Origin: Armatimonadota bacterium
GTDB lineage: Bacteria; Armatimonadota; Hebobacteria; GCA-020354555; CP070648
Direction of reading: 5' to 3'
DNA length: 47,308 nucleotides
NCBI GenBank assembly: GCA_035527535.1
Contig: DATLAK010000099.1
Location: 1 to 47,308 of the forward strand
Positions 27,041-36,171 of this stretch are shown piece by piece; positions within the stretch are counted from its first letter, which is position 1, and each line of letters starts with the position of its first letter. Under the pieces are notes generated by a model that was not told the origin of the DNA, did no database searches, and saw nothing but the letters and a program-made list of their open reading frames with translations. A program made the position numbers and the translations under genes.

Positions 27041-29542
27041 ATGGCAGTCCAAGACGTCGTGAGCCAACACCAACGCCCGCCACGAACGTGGCCCGCCCCA
27101 CCGGCGGAGCCGGCGCCGGCCTTTGACTGGCGCCTGCTGCTGTACAATATCGCTCTGACTCTGCTCGCACCCCTGCTGGCGGCGTACCTGCTGTGGCGAA
27201 TGGCCGGCCGCGGCAAGTCGCACGGCGGCTGGGGCGAGCGGCTGGGGCGCGTTCCCCCGGCGGCGCGCTACCGGCCGGGAGGCCCGCGGGTATGGATTCA
27301 TGCCGTCTCCGCCGGTGAGGTCGCGGGCGCCGCGTGCTTGCTCGACGCCATCAAGCGCGTCCTTCCCGAGGCCCAGGTGCTGGTCTCGACCACCACCGCC
27401 ACGGGACGGCCCATGGCCGCCAGGAGCTGTGCCCGCGCCGATGCCATCTTCCATTTTCCCCTCGACCTCCTGCCCGCCGTGGAGCGCGCCCTGCGCCTGA
27501 CGCGCCCGGACCTGTGCCTGCTGGTCGAAGGCGAGCTGTGGCCGAATTTCCTATCCGCCGCCCGCAGGCACGGCATACCTACGATGGTGGTCAACGGGCG
27601 GGTGTCGGATCGCACCACCCGGCGGCTGCAGGTGCTGGGACCGCTGTTCAGGTGGGTGGTCGGTCGGGTTGACCGGTTCTGCATGCAGTCGCGAAGGGAT
27701 GTCCAGCGCATCGTCGCGCTGGGCGCTCAGCCCGCGCGCGTCGCCCAGGTCGGCAACGTCAAGTTCGACCAGGCAGGCGCGCGGGTCGCGCCGGGGGAAC
27801 GCGAGCGGCTGGCGCGCGAACTGGGGGTCGCGGGGGCGCAGACGGTGGTCATTGCCGCCTCCACCCATCCTGGGGAGGAAAGGATCGCGCTCGATGCCTT
27901 CAACGCGGTGCGCCAGGTGGATGCCGCCGCGCGGCTCATCATCGCCCCCCGGCACATCGGGCGCGCCCGCGAGGTCGAGCAGGTGGTGGCGCAAGCGGGG
28001 TTACGCTCCCGGCGCCGCACCCAGGGGCCGCCCGGCGCCGCCGAAGGACCCAACACGGTCATCATCCTCGACACCATCGGCGAGCTCGAACGAGTCTACT
28101 CAGTCGCCGCCGCGGCCTTCATCGGCGGCAGCTTCGCGCCCATCGGCGGGCACAACCTTCTCCAGGCGACGGCGCAAGGGATCCCCTGCGTCTTCGGCCC
28201 GCACATGCACAAGTCCCGCGATATCGCGGGTGTGATTACCGAGGCCGGGTTGGGGGTTCAAGTGCGCAGCCCGCAAGCGCTGGGCATGACCCTGGCCTCG
28301 CTGATCCGGGATCGCAAGCGCCTGGCGGCGATCCGGCGCAGCAGCGGCGAGGTGCTGGCGCGGCACCGCGGCGCCGCCGACCGCAGCGCGCTTGCCGCCG
28401 CCGAGATGCTCGGCTACCGGCCGCCGGGGACGCAGTCCACGCCCGGCGCCGGGCTGCGGGCTTTCGTCGTCGGGGCGCTGTCCGGGGCCGATCGCAGGCC
28501 GGCGGCGCGGGCGCTGGTTGGCATGCTGGCGCCCGCCTCCGCGCTATACTGGATCGGCCTCAAGCTGAGTCGGCTGGCGTATGCTCTGGGCCTGGCGCGC
28601 GTGACGCGCCTGCCCGCCCGGGTCATCAGCGTCGGCAACCTGACCGCCGGCGGCACCGGCAAGACCTCGGCGGCGGCGCTGCTGGCCGCGGACGCCGTCG
28701 GCGCCGGCAAGCGTACCGCGGTCCTCAGCCGCGGCTACGGGCGGCGGTGCGGGGGAGGCAAGGCCGAGCTCGTGTCCGACGGTAGGCAGGTCATGAGTGA
28801 CCACCTGAGCGGCGGCGACGAGCCATTGCTGCTGGCCCGCGAGGCGGCGGGCGCGGCGGTGCTCGTGGGCAAGGATCGGCGGCAAACCGGACGGCGAGCG
28901 GTGGAGACCCTGGGGGCGGAGGTGCTTATCCTCGACGACGGCTTCCAGTACTGGCGGCTGGCCAAGGATCGCGAGATCGTCTTGATTGACGCGCTGTGTC
29001 CGTTCGGCAATGGCTTGCTGGTGCCCGCCGGCATCCTGCGCGAGCCGCTGAGCCACCTGCGCCGCGCAAGCGCGGTGTGGATCACCCACACGGATCTCGC
29101 GGCGCCGCAGCGGGTGGCGGAGCTACGCCGCCGCGTGGGGCGCGTCTTTCGCGGGCCTATCCGCGAGACCGTCCATCGTCCGCTTGACTTGCGCGCCCTG
29201 GAGGGCGAGGAAGCGATGGACCTGGGGCGGCTGCCGGAGCAACCGGTGGCTGCCCTCTCGGGCATCGGCAACCCGCGGGCCTTCGAGCTGACCCTGGAGC
29301 GACTGGGTGCGCGCGTACTGCCCCTGCGCTTCCCGGATCACTACCGCTACCGCGGCGCGGACTGCGCGGCGATTGAGCGCTTCGCGCGGCGCCGGGGCGC
29401 GCGTATCGTGACCACGGCGAAGGACGCGGTGCGGCTGTGGCCGGGAGCATTCACGCAACCAGTGTGGGTGCTGCGCGTGGAGATGGCGGCGGCGCAGGGC
29501 GGCCTCGGGCTCGAGTGGGAGGGGGAACCGGAGCAGCCGTGA
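27041..29542 (+). CDS. waaA-lpxK: Kdo transferase-lipid A 4'-kinase fusion
   Basis: 833-aa bifunctional protein. Residues ~30-430 are a WaaA/KdtA GT30 Kdo transferase: a membrane anchor (LLYNIALTLLAPLLAAYLLW), GGWGERLGRVP, VWIHAVSAGEV, LLVEGELWPNF and SFAPIGGHNLLQATAQGIP. Residues ~470-833 are LpxK: a helical anchor, RVISVGNLTAGGTGKTSAA with the Walker A loop (~530-543), AVLSRGYGRR, ILDDGFQYW and FPDHYRY. There is no stop or frameshift between them. Both act on lipid IVA at the inner face of the inner membrane: LpxK phosphorylates, then WaaA adds Kdo. The first ~28 residues are an extra proline-rich leader. The stop overlaps the next gene by GTGA. Confidence 0.93.
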   Translation: MAVQDVVSQHQRPPRTWPAPPAEPAPAFDWRLLLYNIALTLLAPLLAAYLLWRMAGRGKSHGGWGERLGRVPPAARYRPGGPRVWIHAVSAGEVAGAACLLDAIKRVLPEAQVLVSTTTATGRPMAARSCARADAIFHFPLDLLPAVERALRLTRPDLCLLVEGELWPNFLSAARRHGIPTMVVNGRVSDRTTRRLQVLGPLFRWVVGRVDRFCMQSRRDVQRIVALGAQPARVAQVGNVKFDQAGARVAPGERERLARELGVAGAQTVVIAASTHPGEERIALDAFNAVRQVDAAARLIIAPRHIGRAREVEQVVAQAGLRSRRRTQGPPGAAEGPNTVIILDTIGELERVYSVAAAAFIGGSFAPIGGHNLLQATAQGIPCVFGPHMHKSRDIAGVITEAGLGVQVRSPQALGMTLASLIRDRKRLAAIRRSSGEVLARHRGAADRSALAAAEMLGYRPPGTQSTPGAGLRAFVVGALSGADRRPAARALVGMLAPASALYWIGLKLSRLAYALGLARVTRLPARVISVGNLTAGGTGKTSAAALLAADAVGAGKRTAVLSRGYGRRCGGGKAELVSDGRQVMSDHLSGGDEPLLLAREAAGAAVLVGKDRRQTGRRAVETLGAEVLILDDGFQYWRLAKDREIVLIDALCPFGNGLLVPAGILREPLSHLRRASAVWITHTDLAAPQRVAELRRRVGRVFRGPIRETVHRPLDLRALEGEEAMDLGRLPEQPVAALSGIGNPRAFELTLERLGARVLPLRFPDHYRYRGADCAAIERFARRRGARIVTTAKDAVRLWPGAFTQPVWVLRVEMAAAQGGLGLEWEGEPEQP

Positions 29543-30474
29543 TTCACCTGCGCTACAGGCGGATGCAGCAGTTCGTCGGCCGCACGCTTCTGCTCTCCAT
29601 GGCGCGCTGGGCGCATGTCATTCCCCGCCGCGCGGTGGGCGCGCTGGGGGCGATGCTGGGGATGCTGGTGATGGCGGGCTCGCCCCGCCACCGGCGCATC
29701 GTCATGGACAACCTGCGCACCGCGTTCGGCGACGAGAAATCCGAACTCGAGCTGCGGGTCATCGCGCGCCGCTTCTATCGCAACTTCGCGCGGGGCCTGA
29801 TCGAGTTTCTGCGCATGCCCGCCATGGGCGCCCGGGAGATCGTTGACGCCAATCGCCTCCAGGGCCAGCACTACATAGACGAGGCGCTGAGCCGCGGCCG
29901 CGGCGTCATTCTCATTACCGCGCACTTCGGCAACTGGGAGACGGTCGGCGCGCGCCTCGCGCTCGCTGGTTACCGTCCGCTCAACGTCATCGCCCGCGAC
30001 CAGCGCGACCAGGAGGTGACGGAGCTGCTGACGTCGCTGCGCCGCCACGGCGGGCTGCGGGTTATCCCGCGCGACGGGGCGATCCGCGCGTGCATGCGCC
30101 GCCTGCGCGCCAACGAGGTGCTGGCGATGTTGATTGACCAGAACGCGGGCGAGCGCGGCGTGTTCGTGGATTTCTTCGGCAAGCTCGCGTCCACCGCGGC
30201 GGGGGCGGCGGTGCTCGCGCAGCGCACCCAGGCGACGGTGCTGCCCATCTTCTGCGTGCGCCAGCCCGACGGCATCCAGGTCGGTGAAATCGGCCCGCCG
30301 GTCGAGATCCAACGCACCCATGACCTGGAAAGCGATATCATCGCCAACACCGCCATCTTCACCAAGATCATCGAGCACGCCGTGCGGCGGCGCCCGGATC
30401 ACTGGTTCTGGCTGCATCGTCGCTGGAAAGCCCGCCCCCCGTGGGAGCGCGGCGAAACGGAGGGCCCTTCGTAG
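29539..30474 (+). CDS. LpxL/HtrB-type lipid A acyltransferase
   Basis: 311-aa inner-membrane late acyltransferase. The catalytic HX4E motif is in ILITAHFGNWETVG; LIDQNAGERGVFVDFFG and DHWFWLHRRWKARP are typical of the family. An N-terminal hydrophobic segment (VGALGAMLGMLVMAG) anchors it. GTG 29539 overlaps the WaaA-LpxK stop. It would add a secondary acyl chain to Kdo2-lipid IVA, matching its place right after the Kdo transferase. LpxL versus LpxM cannot be separated. Confidence 0.9.
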   Translation: MIHLRYRRMQQFVGRTLLLSMARWAHVIPRRAVGALGAMLGMLVMAGSPRHRRIVMDNLRTAFGDEKSELELRVIARRFYRNFARGLIEFLRMPAMGAREIVDANRLQGQHYIDEALSRGRGVILITAHFGNWETVGARLALAGYRPLNVIARDQRDQEVTELLTSLRRHGGLRVIPRDGAIRACMRRLRANEVLAMLIDQNAGERGVFVDFFGKLASTAAGAAVLAQRTQATVLPIFCVRQPDGIQVGEIGPPVEIQRTHDLESDIIANTAIFTKIIEHAVRRRPDHWFWLHRRWKARPPWERGETEGPS

Positions 30475-30536
30475 TCCGCGGCGCGCCCGGCCGTTTCGCG
30501 CACCTGTGACTGCCGACCGCGGACCGCGCACCAGCC

Positions 30537-31550
30537 ATGGCGCTCACTCGCATCCTGATAGTCAAGCTCAGCTCGCTGGGTGACGTGGTGCACGCGCTGC
30601 CCGTCGCCGGGGCGCTGCGCAGGCGCTTCCCCGGCGCGAGCATCTCCTGGCTGGCGGGCCCGGCCGCCGCTCCGGTGGTGACGATGTGTCGCCATGTGCA
30701 TCACCTGCTCGTCTGGCGCCCGGGGCGGCGCCCGCGGCTGCAGATGTTGTCGGAGCTGCGCGCGCTGCGGCCCCAGGTATCGCTCGACCTGCAGGGCCTG
30801 GTTCGCACCTCCGGCCTGGCCTGGCTGAGCGGGGCGCGCTGGCGCGTGGGCTTTCGCTCCTGGCAGGAGGGGGGCTTGGCGCTATGCAACTTGCCCGCCA
30901 TTTCCCCGCGCAGCGACCTCCACGCGGTGGACGCCTACCTGGAGTTCGCGCGCTACCTGGGAGCGAACCAGGCAGGGGTGGACTACGGTCTGCGGTTGCC
31001 CGAGAAGGCGCGCGAGTATGGAGCGCGGGCCATCGGCTCCGGCGGCAGCGAGAAGAGGACGCCGGCGGTCGCCCTGCTGCCGGGTGCCAGGTGGGCGACG
31101 AAGAAATGGCCGGCACGCCACTTCGCCGCCGTCGCCGCCATGCTCGGGGAGCGCGGCGTGCGGTGCGTGGTGCTCGGAGGGCTTGATGAGCGCGAAGCCG
31201 GAGCCAGGATCGCGGCCGCCGCGCCCGGGACGGTGTGCGATTTCAGCGGCCGCACGTCGCTTGCCCAGTCGGCGGGAGTGATGATTAACTGCGCGCTGGC
31301 GGTGGGCAACGATTCGGGGCCGATGCATCTGGCGGTCGCGCTGGGCGTGCCCGTGATCGCCCTCTTCGGGCCGACCGATCCGGTGCGCACCGGCCCCCAC
31401 GGCAGCGGACATACCGTGCTCCAGGCCGCGGTGAGGTGCGTCGGCTGCCGGCGTCGGCGATGCCGAGTGCCGTGCATGGAGACCATCTCCCCGGAGCGCG
31501 TCCTGGAGGCCGCGCTCCAGCGGCTGGCGCGAAGCCGGGAACATGCCTGA
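30537..31550 (+). CDS. GT9 heptosyltransferase family protein
   Basis: 337-aa GT-B glycosyltransferase of the ADP-heptose:LPS heptosyltransferase family. The N-terminal ILIVKLSSLGDVVHALPVA is the acceptor-side signature. SLDLQGLVRTSGLAW, LPGARWATKKWPARHF and NDSGPMHLAVALGVPVIALFGPTDP (nucleotide-sugar side) follow. Closest to WaaC/WaaF by motif. The C-terminal region is unusually Cys/Arg-rich (CVGCRRRRCRVPC), as in several GT9 members. It lies 62 bases after the acyltransferase and overlaps the next gene by 8 bases. Confidence 0.9.
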   Translation: MALTRILIVKLSSLGDVVHALPVAGALRRRFPGASISWLAGPAAAPVVTMCRHVHHLLVWRPGRRPRLQMLSELRALRPQVSLDLQGLVRTSGLAWLSGARWRVGFRSWQEGGLALCNLPAISPRSDLHAVDAYLEFARYLGANQAGVDYGLRLPEKAREYGARAIGSGGSEKRTPAVALLPGARWATKKWPARHFAAVAAMLGERGVRCVVLGGLDEREAGARIAAAAPGTVCDFSGRTSLAQSAGVMINCALAVGNDSGPMHLAVALGVPVIALFGPTDPVRTGPHGSGHTVLQAAVRCVGCRRRRCRVPCMETISPERVLEAALQRLARSREHA

Positions 31551-32997
31551 ACTGACGATCCTACATCTGCTGCCCGCGCTCGAGTGCGCCGCCGGGAGCT
31601 ACGTCGTCGGCCTCGCGGCGGCCTTGCGGGCGCGCGGTCATCGCTGCGTCATCGTCTCCGGCGGGAGCAAGCCGCCGGAGCAGGCAGGGGCCGCCGGCGC
31701 GCGCCACCTCCATCTGCGCATGCGCGGCCTGCACGCGCCCGCCGCGGTGCGCCGCCTGGCGTGGATCATTGACCGCGAGCAGGTGGACCTGCTCCACGCC
31801 CACAGCCGGACCGTGGGCGCCGTGGGTTCCCTGGCCGCGCGCCTCGCGCAGATCCCCCACCTGCTTACCGTCCACGGCCTGCACAGCCCGGCGCCGGGTG
31901 GGCTGGAGCGCGCGGCTGCCGAGGTGGAGCGCATCTATCGCGAACTGCTGGCGGGAGCACCGCCGCGGCGCATCGCGGTGTTTCACCTCAACCAGGTGGG
32001 GGATCTCATGTTCTCGCTGCCCGCGCTGGCTGCGCTGCGGGCGCGCTTCCCGGCCGCGGAGATCGTCAGCATCCTGCGCCCGCACCTGCGGGAGCTGCTG
32101 CAGGACAGCCCCTATGTGGACCGCTTGATCCTACGTCGGGGCGGGCTCGCGGCCGAGGCGCGACTGGCACGCGGGCTGCGGGGCGCCGGGTTCGACCTGG
32201 TCGTGGCGCTGTCGCAGTCCGCATCGTCCGTGCTGCAGGCGCTCGCCTGCGGGGCGCCAAGGCGCGTGGGGTTTGTGGATGCGGACCTGAGCTTTCTGTT
32301 CACGCGCAAGGTGCATGTGCGCGGCGTGGTGTGGCCGGGCAAGCTGGCGCGCCTGCCCGTGTGCCTCGGCGCCGACGCGCCGCCGCTCAGCTACGTCGGC
32401 ATGCTGGCCATTGCCGAGGCATTGCGGGCGCGCGCGCGCGGGCTCCTGGAGAAGCGGGGAGTCGCGTCCGGTCAGGAGATGGTCGCGATTGCGCCGGGCG
32501 CTTCGGGGCGCCGGCGGCACAAGGCGTGGGAGGCCGGCAGGTTCGCGGCGGTGGGCGACCATCTGCACCGGCGCTGGGGCGCGGCGGTGGTGATCGTCGG
32601 CGGGGCCGGCGATGCCGCCGAGGCGGGGCGCATCGCCGCCGCGATGTCGGCGCCGGCGGTCAACCTGGCGGGTCACACGACCACCGGCGAGCTGGTTGCC
32701 GTGCTCGAACGCGCCCGGCTGCTGGTCGGCATTGACGCCGGGCCCATGCACGTCGCGGCGGCCATGGGCACGCCCACCGTGGCGCTGTTCGGCCCCACTG
32801 ATCCCCGGCGCACCGGACCCTGCGGCGACGGGCACGAGATCGTCACCGCGGGTCTCGACTGCGCCCCTTGCCTGCGCGGGTGCGAGACCCGCGCGTGCAT
32901 GACCGGCATCACCGTGCGGCACGTGACGCAAGCCGCGGACAGGGTCATGCGCGGCGCCGTGCCTAGCGCTGGGGATTCCGTGGACGGCGCGGGCTGA
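31543..32997 (+). CDS. GT4 N-domain/GT9 heptosyltransferase chimera
   Basis: 484-aa protein. Residues 1-~130 resemble only the N-terminal Rossmann domain of GT4 glycosyltransferases (TILHLLPALECAAGSYVVGLA, LLHAHSRTVGAVGSLAARL, LLTVHGLHSP). From ~145 a complete GT9 protein follows: IAVFHLNQVGDLMFSLPAL, APGASGRRRHKAWEAGRF and GIDAGPMHVAAAMGTPTVA with FGPTDPRRTGP. No stop or frameshift divides them, and the ATG at 31543 is fixed by overlap with the previous gene. The GT4 half lacks the donor-binding C-domain, so it probably is not catalytic alone. It is the last gene of the lipid A operon and convergent with the GT cluster. Confidence 0.85.
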   Translation: MPELTILHLLPALECAAGSYVVGLAAALRARGHRCVIVSGGSKPPEQAGAAGARHLHLRMRGLHAPAAVRRLAWIIDREQVDLLHAHSRTVGAVGSLAARLAQIPHLLTVHGLHSPAPGGLERAAAEVERIYRELLAGAPPRRIAVFHLNQVGDLMFSLPALAALRARFPAAEIVSILRPHLRELLQDSPYVDRLILRRGGLAAEARLARGLRGAGFDLVVALSQSASSVLQALACGAPRRVGFVDADLSFLFTRKVHVRGVVWPGKLARLPVCLGADAPPLSYVGMLAIAEALRARARGLLEKRGVASGQEMVAIAPGASGRRRHKAWEAGRFAAVGDHLHRRWGAAVVIVGGAGDAAEAGRIAAAMSAPAVNLAGHTTTGELVAVLERARLLVGIDAGPMHVAAAMGTPTVALFGPTDPRRTGPCGDGHEIVTAGLDCAPCLRGCETRACMTGITVRHVTQAADRVMRGAVPSAGDSVDGAG

Positions 32998-33020
32998 GCC
33001 CATGCGCATTCCGAGCGGGC

Positions 33021-34172
33021 TCATCTCAGCAATTCGGCGAGCCTTGCGCTGAGGCGCGACAGGCTCACGCGCTCCCTCGCCGCCAGAAGGTTAGCCCGCT
33101 GCCGCGCATAGCGAGCGACCGGCTTGGTGCGCAGTATGTCGAGGATGACCTCCTGCATCTCTTTGTAGCTGTCGCACAAGTAACCGATGTCCCCCATCGC
33201 CTCGAAATGGTGGGCGAAGAACGGGGTGCGCAAGGCGATGACCGGTTTGAGGTGGGAGAGAGCGTCGCAGAAAACACCGCTGGCTCTCAGGGCGTATGAC
33301 TGCGGCCGGTGAAAGAACACCGCGTAGTCGACGCCGGCGGCGCGGCGATCGAACTCGGCGCGGCGCAGCGGCTTCGCCGGCGACGGCACCACCACGGGGT
33401 GCGCCGCCATCCTCTGCATCCTCCAGTCAACTATCGGGCCCAGCACGGTGAACTCAGGCCTGCGGTCGCAATCAAGCGCCTGCATCTCGCTCGCCATCCT
33501 GAACAGGGCATCGGTGCCCTTGTCCCGGTGGCCAACCCCGAACGCGCCAAAGCGAACGACATCGCCCGCAAACGGCTCGTGAGGCTGCGGGGCGGCGTAG
33601 AAGTAAGGGAGATCCATGAACATGACCTGGTCCGCGATCGCCGGCATCTCGCGGCACAGCTCGTCCGCGATCGGCTGGCCCATGACCAAATAGGCGATGC
33701 GATCCGATGGGCGGAACCGCAGCGCGCGGCGAAACCAGAACACCCGCCGCAGAACCCGCCTTGGGCGCTGGGTTATGGTCGCCAGGATGGCGTGCATCGC
33801 CGCCACGCAGCGAATCTGCGGGAACGACGGCAACACCAGCTTGACGGCGAACAAGCTCTCACTGGTGATCGAGGAATAGACTACCCAGCGCGCCTGGTTG
33901 CGCGCGGCTGCGGCGAATGCGGCCTTGCACAGCGCGAGCTCCTGGCAGAACCGGATCAGGTGCCCGCGCTGCCGCGGCAGGCGGATCTGCAGGAGCTCGA
34001 TGGGGGCGATTGCGTGCTCGCGCAGGGTCTCGCCCACCTCGGCCAGATGCTCGCCCTCGGCGAGGAACATTATTCGCTGGCCGGGAAACGCCGCCCTGAT
34101 CACGGCCAGGAGCGCGGCGTTGACCTGCGCGTGCACGAACCCGGCGCACTGCGGCTCACACACGACGATCAT
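33021..34172 (-). CDS. Putative GT-B glycosyltransferase, unassigned
   Basis: 383-aa soluble protein. The N-terminus MIVVCEPQCAGFVHAQVNAAL suits a Rossmann acceptor domain. VRFGAFGVGHRDKGTDALF, YAVFFHRPQSYALRASGVF and ALSHLKPVIALRTPFF resemble the donor domain of GT-B enzymes, but the usual E-x7-E motif is not clear. No family is recognised. It is the last gene of a four-gene minus-strand cluster; its ATG overlaps the stop of the GT4 gene by ATGA, so it is translationally coupled to it. A role in LPS core or capsule assembly is inference. Confidence 0.6.
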   Translation of the reverse strand: MIVVCEPQCAGFVHAQVNAALLAVIRAAFPGQRIMFLAEGEHLAEVGETLREHAIAPIELLQIRLPRQRGHLIRFCQELALCKAAFAAAARNQARWVVYSSITSESLFAVKLVLPSFPQIRCVAAMHAILATITQRPRRVLRRVFWFRRALRFRPSDRIAYLVMGQPIADELCREMPAIADQVMFMDLPYFYAAPQPHEPFAGDVVRFGAFGVGHRDKGTDALFRMASEMQALDCDRRPEFTVLGPIVDWRMQRMAAHPVVVPSPAKPLRRAEFDRRAAGVDYAVFFHRPQSYALRASGVFCDALSHLKPVIALRTPFFAHHFEAMGDIGYLCDSYKEMQEVILDILRTKPVARYARQRANLLAARERVSLSRLSARLAELLR

Positions 34173-35275
34173 GCGTGACTCCGCGCCGCGAGCACCCGTT
34201 CCACCTCGGCGAGGAATGTCTCCGCCGATGCCCTCCACGAGAACTTCGCTGCTTGCGCCATGCCTTTGCCCCTGAGCGCTTCGCGCAATTGGGGGTCGCC
34301 CTCGATCCGCACCAGCGCGTCGGCGAGGTCGCGGTCGCGGTCGGGGTCGACGTAGAGGGCAGCATCGCCGCACACCTCGGGGATCGCCGCGCACCGGGTG
34401 GTGATCACCGGGCAGCCCACCGTCATCGCTTCTAGCGGCGGCAGACCAAAGCCCTCGTACTTGGAGGGATACACGAGGGCCTGTGCGTGCACCAGCATAT
34501 GGAGCAGATCGGCGTCCGCAACATACCCCAGCTCCTCCACCGCCCCCTGTCGCGCGGCCTCCGCGATCACCTGCTGCAACCGATCCGAGCGACAGTCCGG
34601 GCTTCCGGCCAGCAGCAGCCTGCTGCGGAGACGCTGGCTCCGGCGCAGATCAGCGACCACCGTGACGAGGCGCTCGATGCCTTTGCGCAGATCATAGCCG
34701 CCGACGTAGAGAAAGTAGTCGCCGCGCCCGTGGATGCCCTGCGGGAGCACATCCCTTGCGGCCCGCAGATGGGTGGCGAGGCGCACCACGACCGGCTCGA
34801 CCTGCGTGCGGAAGTGCTTCACTATCTCGCACCTGGAGTAGTCCGAATCCGTGACTACGAGGTCGGAGTGATCGAGATCGCGCTGCACCTGAACGCGGTA
34901 CTGATCGCGCGCGCGGTCGGTCGTGAAATAGTGCGGGATGACCAGCGGCAGGATATCGTGCATGGTCGTCACCACCATCGCGCGCGAAAACAGCCGCGGC
35001 ACGCCGCCGTTGAATGGAAAATGAACGAGATCGGGGCGATGACGCGCCACGTGCAGCGGTAGCGCGAACCGCCGCCAATGCTGCCGCGAGAAGCGGCGGC
35101 CAATTCGCGCTGCGCTCACGCCGGACGGGAGGTCACACTGAAGCGGTTTGCGGTGGGCCGCCGTGACGGTCCAGGCCGGCACCAGGTCGAGGCAGGCGCG
35201 CCACAGCCCCACCGTCGCCTTTGCGATACCGGTGGCGGGCGCCTCCAGTACGGTTGCATCAACCAGCACCTTCAT
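34169..35275 (-). CDS. GT4 family glycosyltransferase
   Basis: 368-aa GT-B enzyme. VLVDATVLEAPATGIAKAT at the start resembles mannosyltransferases of the GT4 family. YFLYVGGYDLRKGIERLV is the inter-domain hinge with the phosphate-contact R/K, and VYPSKYEGFGLPPLEAM is the EX7E donor motif (Glu of YEGFG and Glu of LEAM), followed by GCPVITT. ATG 35275 was chosen over an upstream GTG/ATG at 35329 because the conserved strand begins there. It is likely to use a nucleotide-hexose such as GDP-mannose or UDP-glucose. Confidence 0.88.
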   Translation of the reverse strand: MKVLVDATVLEAPATGIAKATVGLWRACLDLVPAWTVTAAHRKPLQCDLPSGVSAARIGRRFSRQHWRRFALPLHVARHRPDLVHFPFNGGVPRLFSRAMVVTTMHDILPLVIPHYFTTDRARDQYRVQVQRDLDHSDLVVTDSDYSRCEIVKHFRTQVEPVVVRLATHLRAARDVLPQGIHGRGDYFLYVGGYDLRKGIERLVTVVADLRRSQRLRSRLLLAGSPDCRSDRLQQVIAEAARQGAVEELGYVADADLLHMLVHAQALVYPSKYEGFGLPPLEAMTVGCPVITTRCAAIPEVCGDAALYVDPDRDRDLADALVRIEGDPQLREALRGKGMAQAAKFSWRASAETFLAEVERVLAARSHA

Positions 35276-35394
35276 GCTCGACTCGCGCACCCACAACAAA
35301 GTGGTTGCGGGGGAGCAGGCGGCCCCCACGGGCCATGCCCGTCACCCGGAAAAACAGCGCCCGGTGCCGCCCCCAGCGAACTTTCGCTCTCTCA

Positions 35395-36171
35395 CTAGCG
35401 CGGAATCTCGCGCCCCTGCCCCCGCAGCATGTAGGCCAGCTTGACCCCGCGCCATTTCTGCTGCGCATACCACCACGCCAGCGGGCGGGGAGCCCGATGG
35501 CGGGCGTGAAACGCCTGGTTGGCCTGCTCGCGCTCGCGGTCAGCCGGGCCGTGCGCGCGGGAGAGGCTGCGGTCATGAATGCGGTACTGGTAGAGCAGCT
35601 CCGGGACCCGCCGCATCGGCCAGCGGCGGGCGATACGCAGCCAGTAATCGTGGTCCTCTTTGTACTTCATGTCGGGGTCATAGTCGCCGACTTCGTCGCG
35701 GCACTGGCGGCGGTACATGAATGACGCGCGGATGTAGTTGTGGCGCAACAGCACGAGCGGGTCGTAGTCCAGCGTCCGCACGGCGCGGATGATCTCTCCC
35801 GCGTCGCCGATGTCATACCAGTCGGAATAGACCATCCCCACCTCGGGATTCCCATCCAGCGCGGCGCTCAGCGTCTCGAGCATGGATGGGAGCATGATGT
35901 TGTCGGACGAGGTCCAGGTCAGGTGTGCTCCCTGGGCCTGGGCGAAACCGACGTTAAGCGCGGTCGGCAAGCCCGCATGGGCTTGCCGGCACAACTCGAA
36001 GCCCAGGCGCGACTGGTAATCGGCTAGCACCTGCGGCGTGCTGTCGGTCGAGCCGTCGTCCACGACGATTAACTCGAAGTCGCGAAAGGTCTGGTTCGCG
36101 ATTCCGTCCAGGCTGTGGGGGAGGTAGTCCGCCTGGTTACGCGTCGGCAGGACGATGCTGATCTTGGGCAT
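35395..36171 (-). CDS. GT2 family glycosyltransferase
   Basis: 258-aa GT-A enzyme. SIVLPTRNQADYLPHSLDGI and ELIVVDDGSTDSTPQVLADY form the nucleotide site. The metal-binding position reads WTSSDN rather than DxD, so it carries a single Asp there. YKEDHDYWLRIARRWPM holds the ED acceptor motif. It lacks a membrane segment. ATG 36171 lies inside the end of the upstream GT2 gene (35-base overlap). It probably adds a hexose in core or O-chain assembly. Confidence 0.87.
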   Translation of the reverse strand: MPKISIVLPTRNQADYLPHSLDGIANQTFRDFELIVVDDGSTDSTPQVLADYQSRLGFELCRQAHAGLPTALNVGFAQAQGAHLTWTSSDNIMLPSMLETLSAALDGNPEVGMVYSDWYDIGDAGEIIRAVRTLDYDPLVLLRHNYIRASFMYRRQCRDEVGDYDPDMKYKEDHDYWLRIARRWPMRRVPELLYQYRIHDRSLSRAHGPADREREQANQAFHARHRAPRPLAWWYAQQKWRGVKLAYMLRGQGREIPR

